This document shows, piece after piece, positions 1 to 5,984 of a stretch of DNA of 6,546 nt (its first letter is position 1; each line of letters starts with the position of its first letter). The notes under the pieces are model-generated. The model was not told the origin of the DNA, made no database searches, and was given only the letters and a program-made list of their open reading frames with translations. The DNA comes from Modestobacter sp. GTDB lineage: Bacteria > Actinomycetota > Actinomycetes > Mycobacteriales > Geodermatophilaceae. A program made the position numbers and the translations under genes. Where the stretch lies: contig JAOPUQ010000389.1 in assembly GCA_025963425.1 (NCBI GenBank), forward strand, positions 1-6,546. The letters are read 5' to 3'.

Positions 1-155
1 GCATGCCCGGCGGCGGCTTCCCCGGTGGCGGGCTCCCGGGCGGCATGCCCGGTGGCCTGCCTGGCGGGATGCCCGGCCTGCCGCCGGGCCAGGCGCTGCC
101 GGACCTGACCAAGCTGCGCTTCGACACCCCGGGGGACGAGCGGCCCGGCCGGTGA
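1..155 (+). CDS. ffh: Signal recognition particle GTPase Ffh (SRP54), C-terminal end, partial
   Basis: Only the last 50 codons are present; the gene enters from upstream with its reading frame at base 3. Ffh binds 4.5S RNA and signal peptides of nascent membrane proteins and delivers ribosomes to FtsY at the membrane. What is visible is a low-complexity tail of Gly, Pro, Met and Leu (repeated GGMPGG and GGLPGG units), then LPDLTKLRF and a charged end at the TGA at 153-155. A Gly/Met/Pro-rich tail after the M domain, closing with a short D-L-x-K-L-x-F motif, is typical of actinobacterial Ffh. The GTPase and M domains lie outside the window, so the call rests on this tail and on gene order (amidohydrolase next, rpsP farther on). 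The stop codon overlaps the next gene's GTG start. Confidence 0.8.
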   Translation, partial: MPGGGFPGGGLPGGMPGGLPGGMPGLPPGQALPDLTKLRFDTPGDERPGR

Positions 156-1246
156 CCGGCCGACACCTGCCCGACCTGCACCTCGCGGGAGTGCTGCTGC
201 CCGAGGGCGAGCACCGCGAACTGTGGGTGCGCGGCGGCCGGATCACCTTCGAGCGGGTGCCGGGCGCGGAGACGGTCAGTCGCGGCGGCTTCGTCCTCCC
301 GGGCCTGGTCGATGCGCACTGCCACGTCGGCATCGCCCGGGGCGGCGGGCACGTGGAGGACCTCGCCGGGCTGCGCGAGCAGGCGCTCACCGAGCGGGCC
401 GCCGGGGTGCTGGCGCTGCGCGACTGCGGGTCACCGGTCGACACCCGGGCGCTGGACGAGGACCCGCAGCTGCCCCGCATCATCCGGGCCGGCCGGCACC
501 TGGCCGCCCCGCGTCGCTACATCCCCGGGCTCGCCCTGGAGCTCGAGCCGGGCGACCTGGTCGAGGCCGTGCGGGTGCAGGCCCGTCGCGGTGACGGCTG
601 GGTGAAGCTGGTGGGTGACTGGATCGACCGCGGCGTCGGCGACCTGGCGCCGGAGTGGCCGGCCGACGTGCTCGCCGAGGCGATCGCGGCGGCGCACGCG
701 GAGGGCGCCCGGGTCACCGCGCACACCTTCGGCACCGATGCGTTGCCAGGCCTCATCGGGGCCGGCATCGACTGCATCGAGCACGGCACCGGGTTGACCG
801 AGGAGCTGGTCGCGGAGATGGCCGCGCGCGGCACGGCCGTCGTCCCGACGCTGGTGAACGTGGCCAACTTCCCCGGCTTCGCGGCCGCGGGGGAGGCGAA
901 GTTCCCGGCGTACGCCTCGACGATCCGGCGGCTGTACGCGGGGTCCGGCGCGGTGGTGCGCGCGGCCTACGACGCCGGTGTGCCCGTGTTCGCCGGTACC
1001 GACGCCGGCGGTGGGATCGACCACGGCGTCGTCGCCGACGAGATCCGGGCGCTGCACCAGGCCGGGCTCCCCGCCGAGGCGGCGCTGGCCGCGGGTTCCT
1101 GGGCGGCGCGGCGCTGGCTGGGGCTGCCCGGCATCGAGGAGGGCGCCCCGGCGGACCTGGTGGTCTACGAGACAGACCCGCGGGCCGACCTCGACTCGCT
1201 ACAGCGACCGCAGCGAACAGTGCTGCGCGGCTGCGTCGTGGCCTGA
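152..1246 (+). CDS. Metal-dependent amidohydrolase, imidazolonepropionase-like, 364 aa
   Basis: This is a cytosolic hydrolase of the amidohydrolase superfamily, with a TIM barrel and a metal centre cleaving C-N bonds of cyclic or acyl amides; the substrate cannot be read from sequence. Metal-site motifs appear in order: H56 and H58 in DAHCHVG after strand 1, K152 in WVKLVGDW (candidate bridging, possibly carboxylated lysine), H191 in VTAHTFG, H211 in CIEHGTG, and D284 in GTDAGGG. The N-terminal 50 residues and the C-terminal GAPADLVVYE stretch form the small beta-sandwich that flanks the barrel in this family. The GTG start at 152 overlaps the ffh stop (GTGA), which implies translational coupling. 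An amidohydrolase-like gene also follows ffh in mycobacteria (Rv2915c), so this is probably that conserved partner. All catalytic residues are intact. Confidence 0.88.
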   Translation: MTGRHLPDLHLAGVLLPEGEHRELWVRGGRITFERVPGAETVSRGGFVLPGLVDAHCHVGIARGGGHVEDLAGLREQALTERAAGVLALRDCGSPVDTRALDEDPQLPRIIRAGRHLAAPRRYIPGLALELEPGDLVEAVRVQARRGDGWVKLVGDWIDRGVGDLAPEWPADVLAEAIAAAHAEGARVTAHTFGTDALPGLIGAGIDCIEHGTGLTEELVAEMAARGTAVVPTLVNVANFPGFAAAGEAKFPAYASTIRRLYAGSGAVVRAAYDAGVPVFAGTDAGGGIDHGVVADEIRALHQAGLPAEAALAAGSWAARRWLGLPGIEEGAPADLVVYETDPRADLDSLQRPQRTVLRGCVVA

Positions 1247-1260
1247 GCGCCGCGGACGGG

Positions 1261-1295
1261 CTGTCGCGGGGCCGGAGGCTTCCCGGCGGGGACAG
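1261..1295. terminator. Two-part hairpin in the convergent gap, possible bidirectional terminator
   Basis: An outer stem CTGTC (1261-1265) with GACAG (1291-1295) encloses an inner stem GCCGG (1271-1275) with CCGGC (1283-1287) and a 7-base loop. It begins 14 bases after the amidohydrolase stop, in the gap facing the end of the histidine kinase gene. There is no T-tract on either side, so a classical Rho-independent terminator is not shown. Hairpins without U-tracts are often proposed as terminators in actinobacteria. In DNA this GC-rich some pairing arises by chance. Confidence 0.4.
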
Positions 1296-1357
1296 GGGTA
1301 CCGGCTCGACGCAGCTGGCGAAGGCATCCGGCGCGGTGGGAGTCCGGAGGGCGACGG

Positions 1358-2629
1358 TCAGCGGAGCGGTGGCCCCAGCTCGAGGGTCACGTCCGTGCCG
1401 GCCGGGGACGACGTGAGACCCAGCGCCCCGCCGGAGGCCTCGGCGGTGCGCCGGGCGATGTCCAGGCCGAGGCCGGTCGACCCGGCGCCGCTCCGGCCGC
1501 GCTCGAGGGCGGCGTCGGCCAGGGGCAGCCCCGGCCCCTCGTCGGACACGACCACGACGGCGCCACCGCCGGCGCGGGGACGCACGCGGACGGCCAGCCC
1601 CGTCCCCTCCGGCGTGTGCGCGAAGACGTTGCCGAGCAGGGCGTCCACCGCGGCGGCCAGGTCACCGGCGGCCACCCGGACGGCGAGCGGGACGGGGGAC
1701 ACCTCGATGGTGACCGGCCGCTGCTCCTCCTCGGCCAGCACCGACCAGAACCGGACCCGGTCACCCACCACGGTGCCGGCGTCGCAGCCGGCCCCGATGC
1801 CCTCCCGGACGGTCCGGCGGGCCTCGGAGATCACCTCGTCCACGCTCCGGCTGAGCGCATCGACGTCGTCGAGCAACCGCTCGCGGTCGCGGGGGGCCAG
1901 CGACTCGACGTCCAGCCGCAGCGCGGTCAGCGGGGTGCGCAGCCGGTGGGCCAGGTCGGCGGCGGTCTCGCGCTCCTCGGCCAGTAGCTCCCCGATCCGC
2001 CCGGCCAGCCGGTTGACCGCGGCACCCACCTCGCGCACCTCGGCGGGGCCGGCGGGAACGACGCGGGCATCGAGGTCACCGCTGCCGAGCCGATGCGCGG
2101 TCCTCGCGAGTTCGGTCACCGGCCGGGTCAGCGAGCGGGCCAGCCGGTCGGCCACCAGCAGGGCCAGGGTCAGCAGCACGATCCCGAGGCCGGCCAGCAC
2201 CAGCCAGGTACGGGTGACCCCGGCGCGCAGCTGGTCGGCCGGCACGAACACCTCGACCACCGCCGTCCCGTCGGCCCGCCGCACCGGCTGCACGAGCCGG
2301 GTCCCCGCGGCGGTCTGCTGGATCGACGCCGTGGTGGGCGCCGCGCCGTCGGCGAGGGCGCCCGGCGCGCCGAGCCACGTGCCGTCGGTCCAGCGGACCG
2401 CGACGGAGCGGGCACCGCCCGCGGTGCCGGCTGCCGTGCCGACCAGGGTCGCCACGTCCGCCCGCTGGTCGAGCCCGACCGAGGGGATGAGGAACTGCAG
2501 CTGGGCCTGCGCCCCGTCCAGCGCCCGCGCCTCCGCCACCCGGGCGACCAGCGACGCCGCAGGGAGCAGGAACGCCAGCAGGACGACCGACGTCGTCGCC
2601 GCGACCAGCAGCGTGATCTGGCGTCTCAC
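1358..2629 (-). CDS. Sensor histidine kinase of a two-component system, 423 aa
   Basis: This is a membrane histidine kinase that autophosphorylates and passes phosphate to the regulator encoded just upstream. The N-terminus has a membrane segment (about residues 5-25), an extracytoplasmic sensor region of roughly 110 residues (30-138) that I do not recognise, and a second membrane segment (140-161). A HAMP linker follows (about 162-213). The dimerisation domain carries the phospho-acceptor H228 in LAHRLRTPLTAL, a variant of the common SHELRTPL box. The ATPase domain shows the N-box DALLGNVFAHTP (N334), the G1 box SDEGPGLP (D363) and the G2 box GSTGLGLDIARR (about 383-394). The start is the GTG at 2629-2627, which overlaps the regulator's TGA as GTGA. 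The open frame continues much farther upstream, but that part is an Arg/Pro-rich shadow of the regulator gene. The signal is unknown. Confidence 0.9.
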   Translation of the reverse strand: MRRQITLLVAATTSVVLLAFLLPAASLVARVAEARALDGAQAQLQFLIPSVGLDQRADVATLVGTAAGTAGGARSVAVRWTDGTWLGAPGALADGAAPTTASIQQTAAGTRLVQPVRRADGTAVVEVFVPADQLRAGVTRTWLVLAGLGIVLLTLALLVADRLARSLTRPVTELARTAHRLGSGDLDARVVPAGPAEVREVGAAVNRLAGRIGELLAEERETAADLAHRLRTPLTALRLDVESLAPRDRERLLDDVDALSRSVDEVISEARRTVREGIGAGCDAGTVVGDRVRFWSVLAEEEQRPVTIEVSPVPLAVRVAAGDLAAAVDALLGNVFAHTPEGTGLAVRVRPRAGGGAVVVVSDEGPGLPLADAALERGRSGAGSTGLGLDIARRTAEASGGALGLTSSPAGTDVTLELGPPLR

Positions 2630-3315
2630 GAGCCGGGCTCGGCCAGTCGCACGCCGACGCCCCGGACGGTCTGCAGCAGCCGCGGGGCGGCGGCGGTCTC
2701 GCCCAGCTTCCGGCGCAGCCAGGAGAGGTGGACGTCGACGGTCTTGTCCGAGCCCCCGTACGGCAACTGCCACACCTCGCCGAGCAGCTCCCGCTTGGAC
2801 ACCACGGTGCCGACCCGGGCGGCCAGGTAGGCGAGCAGGTCGAACTCCTTGGGGGACAGCTCGACCGGAGCCCCGGCGTTCGTCACCCTGCGGCTGCGCG
2901 GGTCGACCGTCAGCGGACCCACCGACACCGGCGCCAGGGCGGTGTCCGCGGCGTCGGCGGCGCGACGCAGCACGGCGCGGATGCGGGCGTCGAGCTGGCT
3001 GGCCGGAAAGGGCTTGAGCACGTAGTCGTCGGCGCCGGCGTCCAGGGCCTGCACGATGCTGTCGTCGTCGTCCCGTGCCGTCGCGACGATGACCGGGACG
3101 GTCGAGACCGCGCGCAACATGCGCAGCAGTTCCCTGCCGTCCAGGTCGGGCAGCCCCAGGTCCAGGACGACGAGGTCGGGCCGGTCCTCGACCGCCTGCC
3201 GGAGCCCGGCCAGCGCGGTCCCGGCCGAGCTCACCACGTGCCCTCGGTCGCGCAGCGCACGGATCAGCGCGGTGCGGATGCGTTCGTCGTCCTCGACGAC
3301 CAGGAGCTGGGCCAC
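2626..3315 (-). CDS. OmpR/PhoB-family response regulator, 229 aa
   Basis: This is a cytoplasmic transcription factor activated by aspartyl phosphorylation. The receiver domain (1-118) has the acidic pair D9/D10, phospho-acceptor D52 in VVLDLGLPDLDG, the switch threonine T79 and the conserved lysine K101 in VLKPF. A linker leads to a winged-helix DNA-binding domain (about 130-226) with ELSPKEFDLLAYLA, KTVDVHLSWLRRKLG and TVRGVGVRL, diagnostic of the OmpR/PhoB group. The start is the GTG at 3315-3313: an in-frame TAG lies four codons upstream with no start codon between, so no earlier start is possible. No clear Shine-Dalgarno sequence precedes it. It is first in an operon with the kinase (GTGA overlap) and diverges from the exported-protein gene at 3449. 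Its likely operator is the 11-bp repeat in the shared intergenic region. Confidence 0.93.
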   Translation of the reverse strand: MAQLLVVEDDERIRTALIRALRDRGHVVSSAGTALAGLRQAVEDRPDLVVLDLGLPDLDGRELLRMLRAVSTVPVIVATARDDDDSIVQALDAGADDYVLKPFPASQLDARIRAVLRRAADAADTALAPVSVGPLTVDPRSRRVTNAGAPVELSPKEFDLLAYLAARVGTVVSKRELLGEVWQLPYGGSDKTVDVHLSWLRRKLGETAAAPRLLQTVRGVGVRLAEPGS

Positions 3316-3321
3316 GGCGCG

Positions 3322-3327
3322 ACGCTA
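3322..3327 (-). promoter_or_regulatory. Candidate -10 element for the response regulator operon (leaderless)
   Basis: On the minus strand TAGCGT fits the actinobacterial TANNNT -10 pattern. Its last base is separated by six bases from the only possible start codon, the GTG at 3315. That would place the transcription start on the G of GTG and explain the missing ribosome binding site. No convincing -35 box is seen at 16-18 bp spacing. This is inferred from spacing alone. Confidence 0.4.
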
Positions 3328-3382
3328 GTGCCGACGGGGTCCGCTTCGGCATCGTCTGACCCGCCGGGATGAGGCCCGACGC

Positions 3383-3415
3383 GGACTTGGCCTGGCCTTA
3401 ACGCTGGCTTGGGGT
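3383..3415. promoter_or_regulatory. Three 11-bp direct repeats, candidate response regulator operator
   Basis: Three adjacent 11-bp units read GGACTTGGCCT, GGCCTTAACGC and TGGCTTGGGGT. CTT recurs at 3386, 3397 and 3408, exactly 11 bp apart, followed by GG, AA and GG. Tandem half-sites at about one helical turn are the usual binding geometry of OmpR/PhoB-family regulators such as PhoB. The block lies 34-66 bp upstream of the exported-protein start and about 70-100 bp upstream of the regulator start, suiting control of either. A weaker fourth unit (GGCCATCACCG, 3416-3426) may follow. Assignment to the adjacent regulator is inference. Confidence 0.5.
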
Positions 3416-3448
3416 GGCCATCACCGGCGGGGCGGCAGGGTCACCGGC

Positions 3449-4069
3449 ATGAAGCGAACCCTCACCCTCGGGGCCGCGTGGACCGCATCTGCGGCCGCGG
3501 CCATCGGTCTCGGCTTCCTCGCCGTCTCCCTCGTCGACGCCTCGGCGTCGCCCGGGAGCCTGCCGGCAGCCGCCTCGGGCGGACTGGCGTCGTCCGGCGC
3601 CGCGTCCTCGTCGACCACCGCCGCCCCGTCCACGGCCTCGGGCGCCGACGACAACCCGGGCCCGCGCGCTCCCGTGCCCGGGGTCTCCGTCGAGCAGGTC
3701 ACCGCGGGCGGGACGGTGTACGCCGGTTGCGCGGACGGCCTACCGGTCCTGGCCAGCGCGCCGGCCCCGGGGTGGTGGGTCGACGACTCATCCACCGTGG
3801 ATCAGGTCGAGTTCAAGGCCGGCAGCCAGTCGATCGAGGTCCACGTCGGGTGTGCCACCGGCAGCCCCCAGTTCTCCGTGGAGGGGCCACGGACCGACGA
3901 CGGCGATCGGGACGGTGGCTCGTCCGCCACGCCTGCGGCCACCACCAGCTCGACCCATCCGACGGGTGACGATTCCGACGGCCGGGTCGGCGGTGGCCAC
4001 GGGTCCGACGACGGTGCCGGTGACGACTCGGGCGGCCGGCACGGCGGGGGCCACGGCTCGGACGACTGA
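3449..4069 (+). CDS. Exported or membrane-anchored protein with duplicated His/Asp-rich tail, 206 aa
   Basis: I do not recognise a family. The N-terminus, MKRTLTLGAAWTASAAAAIG onward, has two basic residues and a hydrophobic segment (about 7-29). DASAS (30-34) could be a signal peptidase site after A33; otherwise the segment anchors the protein. No lipobox cysteine is present. A Ser/Ala/Thr/Pro-rich linker (34-65) leads to a small domain (about 72-146) with C94 and C135, which could form one disulfide, and a WW pair at 109-110. The tail (147-206) is acidic and Gly/His-rich and ends in two copies of a 16-residue unit: GDDSDGRVGGGHGSDD (173-188) and GDDSGGRHGGGHGSDD (191-206). Such tails can bind divalent metals, though that is inference. 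The start is the ATG at 3449, with weak GGCAGGG at 3434-3440 as ribosome binding site. It diverges from the two-component operon and is a likely target. Confidence 0.8.
   Translation: MKRTLTLGAAWTASAAAAIGLGFLAVSLVDASASPGSLPAAASGGLASSGAASSSTTAAPSTASGADDNPGPRAPVPGVSVEQVTAGGTVYAGCADGLPVLASAPAPGWWVDDSSTVDQVEFKAGSQSIEVHVGCATGSPQFSVEGPRTDDGDRDGGSSATPAATTSSTHPTGDDSDGRVGGGHGSDDGAGDDSGGRHGGGHGSDD
3965..4066 (+). repeat. 54-bp tandem repeat encoding the 16-residue tail unit
   Basis: Two copies of a 48-base unit (3965-4012 and 4019-4066) are separated by the six bases GGTGCC, giving a 54-bp period. The encoded units match at 14 of 16 residues. Several codons differ synonymously (for example GATTCC versus GACTCG for Asp-Ser), so the duplication is not very recent and the amino-acid pattern appears to be kept. 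The second copy runs to the final codon. Confidence 0.75.
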
Positions 4070-4090
4070 GCGCCTCGTCGTCCATCGCGA

Positions 4091-4149
4091 CACCGCGGCC
4101 GGCAGGCATCCCCGCTCAGCGCAGTGTGGGAAGCCCGCTGGCCGCGGTG
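4091..4149. terminator. Long stem-loop between the exported-protein gene and proS
   Basis: CACCGCGGCCGGC (4091-4103) pairs with GCTGGCCGCGGTG (4137-4149) over 13 positions with one G-T wobble. Inside, GGC/GCC (4105-4107 with 4133-4135) and TCCC/GGGA (4109-4112 with 4128-4131) extend the helix across single mismatches, giving about 20 base pairs. The structure begins 22 bases after the exported-protein stop and ends upstream of the proposed proS promoter, so a terminator for the upstream gene is the simplest role. No T-tract follows. If transcripts read through, it would sit in the proS leader, and an attenuator role could not be excluded. Confidence 0.55.
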
Positions 4150-4163
4150 GGGAACCGGGGGGC

Positions 4164-4169
4164 GACAAT
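4164..4169 (+). promoter_or_regulatory. Candidate -10 element for leaderless proS
   Basis: GACAAT matches four of six positions of TATAAT and is followed by seven bases and then the GTG at 4177. That spacing would put the transcription start at or next to the start codon. No Shine-Dalgarno sequence lies at normal distance from the GTG, which agrees with leaderless translation. No recognisable -35 box lies 17 bp upstream. Confidence 0.4.
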
Positions 4170-4176
4170 CAGCACC

Positions 4177-5925
4177 GTGTTGTTGCGGATGTCGACCCTG
4201 TTCCTGCGGACCCTGCGTGACGACCCGGCCGAGGCCGAGGTCCCCAGCCACCGCCTGCTCGTGCGCGGCGGTTACATCCGGCGGGCCGCGCCGGGGGGCT
4301 TCACCTGGCTGCCGCTGGGCTGGCGGGTCTTCCGCAACGTCGAGCGCGTCGTCCGCGAGGAGATGGACGCGATGGGCGCGCAGGAGGTGCACTTCCCGGC
4401 GCTGCTGCCGCGCGAGCCCTACGAGGCGACCGGGCGGTGGACCGAGTACGGCCCCAACCTCTTCCGGCTGCAGGACCGGCGCGGCAACGACTTCCTGCTC
4501 GGCCCGACCCATGAGGAGATGTTCACGCTCCTGGTGAAGGACCTCTACGGCTCCTACAAGGACCTGCCCGTCTCGCTCTACCAGATCCAGACCAAGTACC
4601 GGGACGAGGCGCGGCCCCGGGCCGGGCTGTTCCGCGGCCGCGAGTTCACCATGAAGGACAGCTACTCCTTCGACGTGGACGACGCCGGGCTGGACCGCTC
4701 CTACGCCGCGCACCGCGCCGCCTACATCAAGGTCTTCGACCGGCTCGGCCTGGAGTACGTGATCGTCTCGGCGATGTCCGGGGCGATGGGCGGGTCCAAG
4801 AGCGAGGAGTTCCTGCACCCCACCTCGATCGGCGAGGACACCTTCGTCCGCTCGGCCGGCGGCTATGCGGCCAACGTGGAGGCGGTCAGCACCGTCGTCC
4901 CCGAGTCGATCCCGTTCGACGGGCTGCCCGAGGCCCACGTCGAGGACACCCCCGACACCCCGACCATCGACAGCCTGGTGGCGGTGGCGAACCAGCTCTT
5001 CCCGGACGCCGGGTACACCGCCGCCTCGACGCTGAAGAACGTCGTGGTGACCCTGGCCCACCCCGACGGCACCCGGGAGCCGTTGGTCATCGGCCTGCCC
5101 GGCGACCGGGAGGTCGACGCCAAGCGGCTGGAGGCCCAGGTCGCCCCGGCCGAGGTGGAGCCCTTCACCGACTTCGCGGGCCACCCCGACCTGGTCCGCG
5201 GCTACATCGGCCCCCAGGTGCTCGGCACCGAGGGGAAGTCCGGCATCCGCTACCTGGTCGACCCCCGCGTCGTCCCCGGCACGCGCTGGATCACCGGGGC
5301 CAACGAGGCGGGCAAGCACGTCTTCGACCTGGTCGCCGGGCGCGACTTCACCTGGGACGGGGTGGTGGAGGCCGCCGAGGTGCTGGCCGGCGACCCCGCG
5401 CCCGACGGCTCCGGGCCGCTCGAGCTCGCCCGCGGGGTGGAGATGGGCCACATCTTCCAGCTGGGCCGCAAGTACGCCGAGGCGCTGGACCTCAAGGTGC
5501 TCGACGAGAACGGCAAGCTCGTGACCGTCACCATGGGCTCCTACGGCATCGGCGTCTCCCGCGCCGTCGCCGCGATCGCCGAGTCCAACCACGACGAGCT
5601 GGGCCTGGTCTGGCCGCGCGAGATCGCGCCGGCCGACGTGCACGTGGTCGCCACCGGCAAGGACGCCGCGGTCTTCGAGGCCGCGGAGACCCTGGCCGGC
5701 GAACTCGTCGCCGCGGGGCTCACCGTGCTGTTCGACGACCGGCCGAAGGTCTCACCCGGGGTCAAGTTCAAGGACGCCGAGCTGCTGGGCATGCCGACGA
5801 TCGTCACGGTGGGCCGCGGGGTCGCCCAGGGGGTGATCGAGGTGCGGGACCGGGTCAGCGGGGAGCGCACCGAGGTGCCGGTGGCCGAGGCAGCCGCCGC
5901 CGTCCTCACCGCCGTCCGGGGCTGA
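4177..5925 (+). CDS. proS: Prolyl-tRNA synthetase, bacterial type with editing domain, 582 aa
   Basis: This cytosolic class II aminoacyl-tRNA synthetase charges tRNA-Pro. The N-terminus VLLRMSTLFLRTLR, then the motif 1 region with WLPLGWRVFRNVE (about 44-57), opens the catalytic core. GPTHEEMF (109-116) and motif 2, YRDEARPRAGLFRGREFTMK (141-160), follow. A YbaK-like editing insertion (about 225-400) that hydrolyses Ala-tRNA-Pro carries K287 in STLKNVVV, a GxxxP loop (G342-P346) and H381 in GANEAGKH. Motif 3 is GSYGIGVSRAVAAIAE (454-469, R462). The anticodon-binding domain fills about 485-580. The length fits the family. The frame is open to a GTG at 4126, but the first 17 residues would overlap the stem-loop and match nothing typical; actinobacterial ProRS usually starts a few residues before R-M-S. 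I chose the GTG at 4177; the ATG at 4189 is the alternative. Confidence 0.95.
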   Translation: MLLRMSTLFLRTLRDDPAEAEVPSHRLLVRGGYIRRAAPGGFTWLPLGWRVFRNVERVVREEMDAMGAQEVHFPALLPREPYEATGRWTEYGPNLFRLQDRRGNDFLLGPTHEEMFTLLVKDLYGSYKDLPVSLYQIQTKYRDEARPRAGLFRGREFTMKDSYSFDVDDAGLDRSYAAHRAAYIKVFDRLGLEYVIVSAMSGAMGGSKSEEFLHPTSIGEDTFVRSAGGYAANVEAVSTVVPESIPFDGLPEAHVEDTPDTPTIDSLVAVANQLFPDAGYTAASTLKNVVVTLAHPDGTREPLVIGLPGDREVDAKRLEAQVAPAEVEPFTDFAGHPDLVRGYIGPQVLGTEGKSGIRYLVDPRVVPGTRWITGANEAGKHVFDLVAGRDFTWDGVVEAAEVLAGDPAPDGSGPLELARGVEMGHIFQLGRKYAEALDLKVLDENGKLVTVTMGSYGIGVSRAVAAIAESNHDELGLVWPREIAPADVHVVATGKDAAVFEAAETLAGELVAAGLTVLFDDRPKVSPGVKFKDAELLGMPTIVTVGRGVAQGVIEVRDRVSGERTEVPVAEAAAAVLTAVRG

Positions 5926-5931
5926 CCGCCC

Positions 5932-5966
5932 GGTGACCGGCACGTCTCCCCGCGCTGCCGGTCGTC
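5932..5966 (+). terminator. Stem-loop just after proS, probable terminator
   Basis: GACCGGCA (5935-5942) pairs perfectly with TGCCGGTC (5956-5963). Three outer pairs (G5932-C5966 and two G-T wobbles) lengthen the stem to 11, with a 13-base loop. It starts seven bases after the proS TGA, where a terminator is expected. There is no T-tract, so it would be of the U-less kind suggested for actinobacteria. Confidence 0.5.
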
Positions 5967-5984
5967 CAGCGGTGCACTCCCGCC

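Noticed and set aside
3..90. Repeated GGCATGCCCGG-like units at the window start as a DNA repeat element
   Set aside because: They are codons of the Gly/Met/Pro-rich Ffh tail, a protein low-complexity feature and not a mobile or CRISPR repeat.
978..3017. A 679-residue plus-strand open frame across the amidohydrolase end and the two-component operon
   Set aside because: It is Arg/Ser/Pro-rich shadow sequence overlapping three real genes, with no recognisable motif or ribosome binding site.
2630..3352. A 664-residue version of the histidine kinase, extended at its N-terminus over the regulator gene
   Set aside because: The extension is Arg/Pro-rich shadow of the response regulator. The kinase begins naturally at the GTG at 2629 with a membrane segment right after it.
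4126..4176. An upstream proS start at GTG 4126
   Set aside because: The extra 17 residues overlap the stem-loop and do not resemble known ProRS N-termini. The family normally starts a few residues before the R-M-S motif.
4070..4176. A T-box riboswitch before proS
   Set aside because: No T-box conserved sequence or specifier-loop arrangement is visible, and the likely leaderless start leaves no room for one.
3802..5643. A 613-residue open frame antisense to proS
   Set aside because: It lies opposite the well-supported proS gene, has no family features, and is rich in Gly, Val, Arg, His and Asp as expected for a shadow frame in GC-rich DNA.
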